Source: Microbacterium allomyrinae
GTDB taxonomy: Bacteria > Actinomycetota > Actinomycetes > Actinomycetales > Microbacteriaceae
DNA length: 64,000 nucleotides
Direction: 5' to 3'
Assembly (NCBI RefSeq): GCF_020682705.1
Contig: NZ_JAGTTN010000004.1
Coordinates: 1-64,000, forward strand
Part shown: positions 1 through 7,001 of the stretch, one piece after another
Numbering within the stretch: the stretch's first letter is position 1
Layout: each line of letters starts with the position of its first letter
Position numbers and translations under genes: made by a program
The notes under the pieces: model-generated
What the model was told of the DNA's origin: nothing
Seen by the model: the letters and a program-made list of their open reading frames with translations, nothing else
Database searches by the model: none

Positions 1-388
1 GCCCCCGCCGCCCCGCCGCCGCCCCCGCCCGCCCCCGCCCGCCCCCGCCCTCGCCCCCGCCGCCGCCCCCGCCCCCGAGAATCGCTCCGCCGCCCGAAAA
101 TCGCCGGGAGTCTCGCGCGCTGCAGCGATTCTCGGCGGATTGAGGCGGCGGACGAGGGCGCGAGAGAGGATGCCGCGGGGCGGTCGGAGAGGGCGGTGCG
201 GGAGAGCGCGGGGCGGTCGGAGAGGGCGGTGCGGGAGAGCGCGGGGCGGGGGAGGGCGGGGCGCCGTTCCTGTGCGTCTCGCACAACCCACTCGCGCGAC
301 GCCCCCCACCATCCTTGTAGAAGAGAGCCATACGTGTTGGTGATGGATTGTGGGAGTCCTACCGTCGAAGTGACCTTCCTGCCGTCCA
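1..388. repeat. GC-rich repetitive region upstream of the acyl-CoA oxidase gene
   Basis: No convincing gene is visible here. Positions 1-77 are almost only C and G, built from irregular CCCCCGCC-type words. A perfect 33-bp direct tandem duplication lies at 181-213 and 214-246, followed by a degenerate G-rich partial copy. A 12-bp inverted repeat pairs 75-86 (CCGAGAATCGCT) with 124-135. Short open frames across this stretch encode only Arg/Gly-rich peptides and look like by-products of base composition. Confidence 0.7.
337..365 (+). promoter_or_regulatory. Candidate promoter of the acyl-CoA oxidase gene
   Basis: A -35-like TTGGTG (337-342) and a -10-like TACCGT (360-365) are separated by 17 nt. 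Transcription would begin near 372 and give a leader of about 38 nt containing the ribosome-binding site GAGAGGTG just before the ATG at 410. This is sequence inspection only. Confidence 0.4.
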
Positions 389-409
389 TTGCACCGAGAG
401 GTGATGCAC

Positions 410-2530
410 ATGGCTGACGCCGCCGTCCGTACCAAGAAGCCCGCCACGAGCAAGCGCACGCCCGCCGGGGGCGCCCCGACCGCGCCCCACACTGCTGCCG
501 AGGCATCCGATCCCCGCATCGACGTCGCCCGCGTCACCGATCTGCTGCTCGGCACGTGGGGTGAGACGCGCCGCGAAGCGCGCGAGATGATCAAGAATCC
601 CGCGTTCTGGCGCATCGAGGGGCAGCCGATGGCCGAGCATCGCGAGCGCGTGCTCACCCAGCTGCATCTGCTCGCCGAGCACGGCGGCTCGCGCCGCGCG
701 CTCCCCGAGGAGTACGGGGGCCAGAACAACAACGGCGCGAATCTCGCGGGCTTCATGGAACTCGTGCTGGCCGACCCCAGCCTGCAGATCAAGTCCGGCG
801 TGCAGTGGGGCCTCTTCGGTTCCGCAGTCTTCCAGCTCGGCACGAAGAAGCACCACGACGCGTGGCTGCGCGGGATCATGGATCTGTCGATCCCGGGCGC
901 GTTCGCGATGACCGAGACCGGCCACGGATCGGATGTCGCGGCCATCGGCACGACGGCGACGTACGACCCCGAGACGGAGGAGTTCGTCATCCACACGCCG
1001 TTCCGCGGCGCGTGGAAGGACTATCTCGGCAACGCCGCCCTCCACGGCAGGACGGCGACGGTGTTCGCGCAGCTCATCACGGGCGGCGTCAATTACGGCG
1101 TGCACTGCTTCTACGTTCCGCTGCGCGATGAGTCGGGCGAATTCCTGTCCGGCGTCGGCGGCGAGGACGACGGCGTCAAGGGCGGGCTCAACGGCATCGA
1201 CAACGGCCGTCTGCACTTCGACCAGGTGCGCATCCCCCGGTTCAACCTGCTCGACCGCTACGGACAGGTCGCCGCCGACGGCACGTACTCCAGCGACATC
1301 CCGTCTCCGGGCCGCCGGTTCTTCACGATGCTGGGAGCCCTGGTGCAGGGCCGCGTCTCTCTCGACGGAGCGGCCACCACCGGCACCGCGCTGGCGCTGC
1401 ACATCGCCCTCACCTACGCGAACCAGCGCCGCCAGTTCGACTCGGGCGCCGGCACCGAAGAGGTCGTGCTGCTCGACTACGGCAAGCACCAGCGACGCCT
1501 GCTGCCGCTGCTCGCTCAGAACTACGCGCAGTTCTTCGCGAACGACGAGCTGCTGCGCAAGTTCGACGGCGTCTTCTCGGGACGAGCGGACACGACCGAT
1601 GAGCGGGAAGACCTCGAGACGCTCGCTGCGGCGCTCAAGCCGCTGTCGACGTGGAACGCGCTCGACACCATCCAGGAGGCGCGCGAGGCGTGCGGGGGCT
1701 CGGGGTTCCTCGCCGAGAACCGCATGGTGGGGCTTCACCACGACCTCGATGTGTACGTCACCTTCGAGGGCGACAACAACGTGCTGCTCCAGCTCGTCGG
1801 CAAGCGCCTGCTGTCGGACTACGCCACGCAGTTCAAGGGCAAGGATGCCGCGGCTCTCGTCGGCTTCGCGGCTCGACAGACTGCGGGCAAGCTGTTCCAC
1901 GGGGCGGGCCTGCGCCAGCTCGGTCAGACCGTGGCCGATCTCGGCTCGACGGCGCGCTCGGTCGAGCTCGGTCTTCGAGAGGACCAGCAGCACGATCTGC
2001 TCGCCGGCCGTGTGCAGCAGATGGTGGCCGATGTCGCCGCAGCGCTGCGCCCGGCGTCCCGGCTCTCACCCGCCGAGGCGGCCGCGCTCTTCAACAGCCA
2101 CCAGGTCGAGCTGATCGAGGCGGCGCGCGCGCACGCGGAGCTGCTGCAGTGGGAGGCGTTCACCGACGGTGTGAACGGCATCGGCGACGACGGCACCAGG
2201 CAGGTGCTCACGTGGCTGCGCGACCTGTTCGGTCTGCATCTCATCGAGAAGCACCTGGCCTGGTATCTCATCAACGGACGGCTCTCGACCCAGCGCGCGG
2301 CATCGGTCTCCCGCTATATCGACCGGCTCGCCGCCCGCCTGCGCCCGCACGCGCAGGACCTCGTGGATGCCTACGGGTTCGCACCCGAGCATGTGCGCGC
2401 GCCCATCGCGTCGGGCGCAGAACGCGCTCGACAGGACGAGGCGCGGGAGTACCACGCGGCGCTCGCCGCATCGGGTGAGGCTCCGGTGTCGGAGAAGTCG
2501 CTCAAGAAGGCGAGTCACGCCGTCGGGTAA
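410..2530 (+). CDS. Acyl-CoA oxidase/dehydrogenase family flavoprotein
   Basis: A 706-residue FAD enzyme expected to introduce the trans-2 double bond into acyl-CoA in fatty-acid beta-oxidation. Its length and layout match acyl-CoA oxidases (about 650-700 residues) better than short-chain dehydrogenases (about 380). Visible signs are the flavin-binding stretch AMTETGHGSDV, the ACGGSGF segment, and TFEGDNNVLLQ, which carries the catalytic-base region of the oxidase family. The first ~35 residues are a basic, Ala/Pro-rich leader. The ATG at 410 is chosen because GAGAGGTG precedes it at good spacing; TTG 389 and ATG 404 are in-frame alternatives. It appears monocistronic. Whether electrons go to oxygen or to ETF cannot be read from the sequence. 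Confidence 0.88.
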   Translation: MADAAVRTKKPATSKRTPAGGAPTAPHTAAEASDPRIDVARVTDLLLGTWGETRREAREMIKNPAFWRIEGQPMAEHRERVLTQLHLLAEHGGSRRALPEEYGGQNNNGANLAGFMELVLADPSLQIKSGVQWGLFGSAVFQLGTKKHHDAWLRGIMDLSIPGAFAMTETGHGSDVAAIGTTATYDPETEEFVIHTPFRGAWKDYLGNAALHGRTATVFAQLITGGVNYGVHCFYVPLRDESGEFLSGVGGEDDGVKGGLNGIDNGRLHFDQVRIPRFNLLDRYGQVAADGTYSSDIPSPGRRFFTMLGALVQGRVSLDGAATTGTALALHIALTYANQRRQFDSGAGTEEVVLLDYGKHQRRLLPLLAQNYAQFFANDELLRKFDGVFSGRADTTDEREDLETLAAALKPLSTWNALDTIQEAREACGGSGFLAENRMVGLHHDLDVYVTFEGDNNVLLQLVGKRLLSDYATQFKGKDAAALVGFAARQTAGKLFHGAGLRQLGQTVADLGSTARSVELGLREDQQHDLLAGRVQQMVADVAAALRPASRLSPAEAAALFNSHQVELIEAARAHAELLQWEAFTDGVNGIGDDGTRQVLTWLRDLFGLHLIEKHLAWYLINGRLSTQRAASVSRYIDRLAARLRPHAQDLVDAYGFAPEHVRAPIASGAERARQDEAREYHAALAASGEAPVSEKSLKKASHAVG

Positions 2531-2650
2531 CGGAACGGTAACGATCAGCGGAAGGGTGTCAGGAATCGAGCGATCCCGGACAGTACCCCCATGAAGGCAT
2601 CTTCCGCATCGTCCGCGCCGTGGGCTTGTGCGGGCGGGAAGACCTTCGCA

Positions 2651-2681
2651 GGGGATCGCGTATCTGGGGTACGCGGTCCCC
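2651..2681. terminator. Terminator-like hairpin between convergent genes
   Basis: Stem 2651-2662 pairs with 2670-2681 (12 bp, one G-T wobble) around a 7-nt loop. It lies between the 3' ends of the acyl-CoA oxidase gene and the converging zinc-ribbon gene. There is no T-tract, so it could act in either direction or only stabilise RNA ends. Confidence 0.45.
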
Positions 2682-2695
2682 TCACACGTTCCGGC

Positions 2696-3097
2696 TCAGG
2701 AGGTCGTCCACCCGCAGTTGCCGCACTCGCCGGTCGCGGAGACCTCGATGAAGCAGTTGGGGCACATCGCGCGCAGGCGATCGGGGACGACGGGCTTGGC
2801 CGGTCGCCGCTCGGCGGTCGAGCGGCCGGCCGCGCGGGCGGCTGTGCGCACCACGGGCGCAGGCTCCACGCGCTGCTCGATGACGGGGCGGTGCTCGGCG
2901 CAGTAGAAGCGCACGTAGCCGTCGTGGTTCTTGGGATGGCGGTGCTTGAACGCCCACAGCTCCGTCCGGGGCCGCAGCTCCGACTCGGTGCCGCACGTGA
3001 AGCACCGGGTCGCCTCGCCGGGCACGACATCGGCGACGAGGACGAGGGTGTCGAACGGGATGGCGTCCCGCCAGTCCGACGAAGCGACGATCTTCAT
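2696..3097 (-). CDS. Small zinc-ribbon protein of unknown function
   Basis: 133 residues. It contains one CxxC (CFTC, near residue 33), a conserved-looking core with KHRHPKNHDG and FYCAEHRP, an Ala/Arg-rich linker, and a C-terminal zinc ribbon CPNC...CGNC. The Cys pairs argue for structural zinc binding. There is no enzymatic motif. I recall homologues in Microbacteriaceae being labelled glucose-6-phosphate dehydrogenase; nothing here supports that name. The ATG at 3097 is preceded by GGGAGGA. It stands alone, convergent with the upstream gene and divergent from the glycosylase gene. Confidence 0.75.
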   Translation of the reverse strand: MKIVASSDWRDAIPFDTLVLVADVVPGEATRCFTCGTESELRPRTELWAFKHRHPKNHDGYVRFYCAEHRPVIEQRVEPAPVVRTAARAAGRSTAERRPAKPVVPDRLRAMCPNCFIEVSATGECGNCGWTTS

Positions 3098-3222
3098 GGC
3101 GGGTCCTCCCAGCAGCGCGGGCCGACGGGCCCGACATTCCAGAGTAAGCGCGCGGAGGGGCGCGCGGGGACCAACGTCGATGCGACGGCCGGCTGAACGT
3201 CTCGGGTGTCCCCACCCGCCCG

Positions 3223-3228
3223 TAGGCT
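3223..3228 (+). promoter_or_regulatory. -10 element of a leaderless promoter (tag)
   Basis: TAGGCT lies 7 nt before the GTG at 3236 and no ribosome-binding site is present. The transcript would begin at the start codon, a common arrangement in high-GC actinobacteria. Confidence 0.6.
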
Positions 3229-3235
3229 GGCGCCC

Positions 3236-3835
3236 GTGGACACCCTCATCGACCCTGGCACGCGCACCGGTCCCGACGGTCTGGCACGCTGCGCATGGGT
3301 GGGCGCCGAGCCGCAGCCCGGCGCCGCTGAGTACGCGCGCTATCACGACGAGGAATGGGGCGTCCCGCTGCACGGCGACCGCTTGCTCTTCGAGAAGATG
3401 AGCCTCGAGGGTTTCCAGGCGGGGCTGTCGTGGATCACGATCCTGCGCAAGCGCCCGCGCTTCCGCGAGGTTTTCGCCGGGTTCGCCCCCGAGGTGGTCG
3501 CGCGGTTCGGCGAGGACGACATAGCCCGACTGATGACGGATGCCGGCATCATCCGCAATCGACTCAAGATCGAGGCCGCGATCTCGAACGCGCGGCTCCT
3601 GCTCGACCTCGAGCCGGGCGAACTCGACGCCATGATGTGGTCCTTCGCCCCGGCATCCCACGCCCGCCCGGCGACGCTCGCAGACGTGCCGGCGACGACG
3701 CCCGAATCGGATGCCATGAGCAAGGCGCTGAGAAAGCGCGGGTTCCGCTTCGTCGGGTCGACGACGATGTACGCGCTGATGCAGTCGACCGGCATGGTCG
3801 ACGACCACGTCGAAGGGTGCTGGCGCGCGGCCTGA
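3236..3835 (+). CDS. tag: DNA-3-methyladenine glycosylase I
   Basis: A 199-residue base-excision repair glycosylase that removes 3-methyladenine from alkylated DNA. The family zinc ligands are visible: Cys in RCAWVG, His in YHDEEWGVP, and the C-terminal His and Cys in DDHVEGCW. The LEGFQAGLSW segment carries the catalytic Glu region of the Tag family. Length fits the family (about 190). The GTG at 3236 is chosen because the -10 hexamer sits 7 nt upstream with no Shine-Dalgarno, indicating a leaderless message; an upstream in-frame start at 3206 would lie within the promoter. It stands alone between a divergent gene and the type VII-like cassette. Confidence 0.93.
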   Translation: MDTLIDPGTRTGPDGLARCAWVGAEPQPGAAEYARYHDEEWGVPLHGDRLLFEKMSLEGFQAGLSWITILRKRPRFREVFAGFAPEVVARFGEDDIARLMTDAGIIRNRLKIEAAISNARLLLDLEPGELDAMMWSFAPASHARPATLADVPATTPESDAMSKALRKRGFRFVGSTTMYALMQSTGMVDDHVEGCWRAA

Positions 3836-3842
3836 CGCCGGC

Positions 3843-3860
3843 ATGGGGGATTGTCCCCAT
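3843..3860. promoter_or_regulatory. 18-bp dyad operator candidate, copy 1
   Basis: A 6-bp arm ATGGGG pairs with CCCCAT across a 6-nt centre. The same 18-mer recurs at 11710-11727 with 16 of 18 bases identical. Each copy ends 22 nt before a -10-like hexamer. It could double as a weak terminator hairpin for tag, but the shared downstream spacing favours a regulator-binding site. Confidence 0.6.
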
Positions 3861-3882
3861 CGAACCCCGCACACCCGGCCCC

Positions 3883-3888
3883 TAGGCT
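3883..3888 (+). promoter_or_regulatory. -10 element for the type VII-like cassette
   Basis: TAGGCT, with TAGGCA just after it at 3891. Transcription would begin near 3895-3903, leaving a short leader with GCAGGAG before the ATG at 3926. Confidence 0.5.
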
Positions 3889-3925
3889 CCTAGGCACGGG
3901 CAGCCCCGACCACGGCAGGAGTTCG

Positions 3926-4219
3926 ATGAGTGACGTCCAGCTCGATCTCGAGGCGATCCGCGCCTCACGCGGACGCGTGGCGGACGCGCTCTCGACCTTC
4001 CGCACCGCCGACACCATCGGCGATGACCTCGCCGACCTCACCGGCGAGCGTCGCCTCGCGGGCAAGGTGCGCGATTTCGCCGGCAACTGGGACCACAACC
4101 GCGGCAAGCTCGAGGAGCAGCTCGTCACGGTGCGCGACTGGCTCGACGCCATCGACGAGACGATGACCGAACTCGACCACTCGATGGGCGACTCCGTCGA
4201 CGACGGGACGACGCCGTGA
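3926..4219 (+). CDS. Small helical protein, probable partner of the downstream type VII-like substrate
   Basis: 97 residues, with no Cys and no membrane segment, predicted almost wholly helical and acidic. Size, helical character and the central GNWDHNRGKL stretch recall WXG100/ESX-type small proteins, but no clear WxG turn can be identified, so this is a resemblance only. It overlaps the next gene by 4 nt (GTGA), so co-translation is likely. In type VII systems a small helical protein often pairs with the helical N-terminus of a larger substrate. The ATG at 3926 follows GCAGGAG and places the start downstream of the promoter. Confidence 0.75.
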   Translation: MSDVQLDLEAIRASRGRVADALSTFRTADTIGDDLADLTGERRLAGKVRDFAGNWDHNRGKLEEQLVTVRDWLDAIDETMTELDHSMGDSVDDGTTP

Positions 4220-5835
4220 CCTCGGGCCTGGAGTGGGAGTTCGAAGACGTCTTCGCGGGTCGCCCCGCCGAGCTCGAGCCGCGAGCGCGGCGCCTGCAGC
4301 TCACCGCCGACGCCATTTCGCAGGCGGCCGACGCCCTGCGCGACATCGTCGACGACCAGCGCAGCCGCGCGACGGACGCGCTCGACGAATCGGCGACAGA
4401 GGCGGCCGCAGGCCTCCGCCGCGCGCGCACGCGCTACAGCGGCACCGCCACGGCGCTCACGACCTACGCGGTCGAGCTCGCTCCGATCCAGGCCACGGCG
4501 CGGGCCGCGATCGAGGACGCAGACTTCCATCAGGCTCGCGCATACCGGCTCGAAGGCGACCTCGACGACATCCGCAACGAGATCGCGCAGGCGGAGGCCG
4601 AAGGCGTTTCGGCCGACGCGCTGCGCGAACAGCTGTGGTCGACCAGTGACGGCGCCGCCTACTCGGCAGGACAGGTCGAGGATGCCCGACGCGCCCTCAA
4701 CGACGCTCGCCAGCAGGTCTATGAGGCCGCCGATCGCGCGATCAATGCCATCGAGACGGCGATCGAGCACGGCGCGGACTCGTTCGGCGACAACTGGAAC
4801 CAGTTCTGGGGAGGGGTGGGAGACTTCTTCGCGCCCCTGGCGGAGTGGGCCTCGAAGGTTCTCTCGGCCGTGGTCGACGCGCTGAAGGAGCTGCTCAGCG
4901 CGCTGGTCTCGGCGCTCGTCGTCGCCGTGCTTCTCCTGGTGGCGGCCGTCGTGATCGGGCTCGTGTTCGTGGCGTTCGGGGTGGTGGGACTGCTGATCCT
5001 CGGTGCGCTGCTGGCGGCCGCGCTGCTGACCCTCGCGATCTCCGAGATGCTCGGCAAGCCGGAGCAGAGCTCGGGCACCCACCGGAGTTCGGCCCCGACC
5101 GGCGACGACGACGCGGATGCCGCCGCCGACGATCTGGAGGCCCGCGACTACCAGGGCCTCATGACCGACCTCGCCGAGCAGGACGAGCAGGGCGGAGAGG
5201 CATCGACCCAGATTCGCGTCGTCGCGATCCGGGATGCCGAGGGCAACGTCATCTCGTGGCGGATCCAGCTGCCGAGCACGCAGAACTGGAACCCGCTCAA
5301 TACGGACGGCGCACTCAACGACGCGCGCACGGACGTCATGCTGTCGATGTTCCCGGGGGTTCCGACGCAGTACGAGCAGGCCGTCTGGGATGCGATGACC
5401 GATGCCGGGGTCTTCGAGAGTGATGCCCCGATCATGTTCACCGGCTGGTCGCTCGGCGGCATGATGGCGGGCGAGCTCGCGACCGATCCCCGTGTCGCGG
5501 ACCGGGTCGAGTCGGTGTTCACCGCCGGGTCGGCGATCGACAAGCACTACAGCGACATCCCGTCCGATGTGCGGGTCACCCAGATCAACAACGGCATCGA
5601 CCCTGTGCATACGCTCGAACTCGTGGGTCTCGAGCCCGTCGACTACGTCCGATTCGACAACGACTGGCAGACGTATCGGCCGCTGACGTGGCCGATGCAC
5701 GACTCGGGAATGTATGGTGCAGAGGCGGAGCGCTACCTGCCCGAACCGCGCCCGGGCGATGAGGTGTTCTTCGCCGAAGCGGGCGCGGGCAGCTACGAAG
5801 ACGTCTACGTCGCCGAGTACACGAGAGGGTCATAG
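4216..5835 (+). CDS. Type VII-substrate-like protein with C-terminal alpha/beta hydrolase domain
   Basis: 539 residues in three parts. Residues 1-~205 are long amphipathic helices rich in Ala, Arg, Asp and Glu, like N-termini of putative T7SS-secreted proteins. Residues ~215-285 are strongly hydrophobic with two or three membrane-type helices. Residues ~330-539 form an alpha/beta hydrolase: nucleophile elbow GWSLGG with Ser412, and Asp462 (NNGIDPVH) and His495 (WPMHD) as likely triad partners. The family suggests a lipase or esterase; the substrate is unknown. The GTG start overlaps the preceding stop. The next gene encodes a lipoprotein, a layout seen for effector plus protective or anchoring partner. 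No secretion ATPase or other T7SS core gene is in this window, so export by T7SS is inferred. Confidence 0.8.
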   Translation: MTSGLEWEFEDVFAGRPAELEPRARRLQLTADAISQAADALRDIVDDQRSRATDALDESATEAAAGLRRARTRYSGTATALTTYAVELAPIQATARAAIEDADFHQARAYRLEGDLDDIRNEIAQAEAEGVSADALREQLWSTSDGAAYSAGQVEDARRALNDARQQVYEAADRAINAIETAIEHGADSFGDNWNQFWGGVGDFFAPLAEWASKVLSAVVDALKELLSALVSALVVAVLLLVAAVVIGLVFVAFGVVGLLILGALLAAALLTLAISEMLGKPEQSSGTHRSSAPTGDDDADAAADDLEARDYQGLMTDLAEQDEQGGEASTQIRVVAIRDAEGNVISWRIQLPSTQNWNPLNTDGALNDARTDVMLSMFPGVPTQYEQAVWDAMTDAGVFESDAPIMFTGWSLGGMMAGELATDPRVADRVESVFTAGSAIDKHYSDIPSDVRVTQINNGIDPVHTLELVGLEPVDYVRFDNDWQTYRPLTWPMHDSGMYGAEAERYLPEPRPGDEVFFAEAGAGSYEDVYVAEYTRGS

Positions 5836-5840
5836 AGCCG

Positions 5841-6299
5841 ATGAGACGGATGCGCACCGCGCTGGCGATCGCCGCAGCGTTCGGAGCCCTGGCACTGTCG
5901 GGATGCGCCGCCACTCCCGATCTGAGCGGGCTCGAGTCCCATCTTGCGGAGATCGACGGCGTCAACGGGGCGATGGCCTACACGACGCACTCGGGTGCGC
6001 CCTGGAACACGCAGGTCGTCGTGCTCCTGTTCCTCGACGATTCCTCCGGCGAGTCTGTCGTCGCGTCGGCGCAGTCCGCGGCACCGGTGCTCGTCGACGA
6101 CCCGGCCGCTTCCGGGCACGAGGTGACCATGTACTTCATCGACGGCGAGCGCGGCGACTACGCGACTCGCTCCGAGGCGTTCGCCGACAGCATCCCGGTC
6201 ACGTCCGCCCTCGCGGAGGAGCTCGGTGTGACCCAGCCGGGCAGCGAGGCCCTGCGGCTGAGTGCCGACCAGATCAGCCGCATCGCCGACGGGTCGTGA
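5841..6299 (+). CDS. Putative lipoprotein of the hydrolase cassette
   Basis: 152 residues. The N-terminus is a short basic region, a hydrophobic stretch and a lipobox LSGC (Cys22), so the mature protein should be lipid-anchored on the outer face of the membrane. The rest is a small soluble domain with no motif I recognise. It starts 5 nt after the hydrolase gene and overlaps the next gene by 4 nt (GTGA). Its position suggests an immunity or accessory role for the hydrolase; that is inference. Confidence 0.8.
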   Translation: MRRMRTALAIAAAFGALALSGCAATPDLSGLESHLAEIDGVNGAMAYTTHSGAPWNTQVVVLLFLDDSSGESVVASAQSAAPVLVDDPAASGHEVTMYFIDGERGDYATRSEAFADSIPVTSALAEELGVTQPGSEALRLSADQISRIADGS

Positions 6300-6961
6300 A
6301 TCCGGCCGGCGAGTCGACGCGCACGGCGCCGCGGCTCACCTTCCAGCTGCCCGGGCGATGGCTGGCCGTCGATCCGCGTGACCGGGCCGCGGCATCCCTG
6401 CGTATCGACGACGTCGTGCGCGAAGTGGTCGGCCCGGCCGATGATGCCGCCCTCGCCCGCAGACGCCTGCGCGACCCGCTGCGAGCCGCGGTCGAACGTG
6501 CGATGGATGCCGGTGCCCATGCGCTCTTCCTGTGCATCGAGATCGTCCCGGACCTCGCAACCCCGGCGGCGCTCACGATCCACGCGCCCGACGGCATGCG
6601 CATGAGCCCCGCGATCGGCACATCGGCGGACGCCGTGCTCGGTGTGCTGCGCGAGAGCTTCGAGGCGCTGGAGGTCGACGGCGTCGACACCGCCAGACGG
6701 CTGGACGGCCCCCGCGCCAGCATGCTGCGGATCGATCGCGTGCATCAGGAGGCGGTCGAGGAGGACGGGGTGACCGCGATCGCGACCCGGTTCGAGGCGG
6801 AGTACTGGTTCGCGGTGCCCGGGACCAAGCAGGTCGTGCTGGCGAGCTTCGCCACGCCGTTGGGCGAGATCCGGAGTGCGATGCTCAATCTCTTCGACTC
6901 GATCGCGTTGGCGGCGTCGTTCGACGGGGAAGAGCCCGCGCCGATACATTCGCCGGAATGA
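6296..6961 (+). CDS. Conserved-looking protein of unknown function in the hydrolase cassette
   Basis: 221 residues, soluble, no signal peptide, single Cys. I recognise no domain. The N-terminal LTFQLPGRWLAVDP and C-terminal RFEAEYWFAVPGTKQVVLASFAT (split here as RFEAEYWFAVPG and VVLASFAT) read like beta strands of a compact alpha/beta domain, similar in style to small proteins found beside actinobacterial ESX-type loci. The GTG overlaps the lipoprotein stop, and no SD is needed if translation is coupled. It probably closes the operon that begins at 3926. Confidence 0.7.
   Translation: MNPAGESTRTAPRLTFQLPGRWLAVDPRDRAAASLRIDDVVREVVGPADDAALARRRLRDPLRAAVERAMDAGAHALFLCIEIVPDLATPAALTIHAPDGMRMSPAIGTSADAVLGVLRESFEALEVDGVDTARRLDGPRASMLRIDRVHQEAVEEDGVTAIATRFEAEYWFAVPGTKQVVLASFATPLGEIRSAMLNLFDSIALAASFDGEEPAPIHSPE
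6945..6950 (+). promoter_or_regulatory. Candidate -10 element for the LLM/FAD fusion gene
   Basis: TACATT near the end of the preceding gene would start a transcript around 6957-6960 with a leader of about 45 nt that includes GCGGAGG before the ATG at 7002. No good -35 is seen. Confidence 0.3.
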
Positions 6962-7001
6962 ATCGGATGCCGTGACGTTGCATTGACGCGGAGGCTCATC
7001 C

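Noticed and set aside
140-417. Short Arg/Gly-rich open frames in the first 400 bases
   Set aside because: They follow the GC repeats, have no ribosome-binding site, and resemble no known protein.
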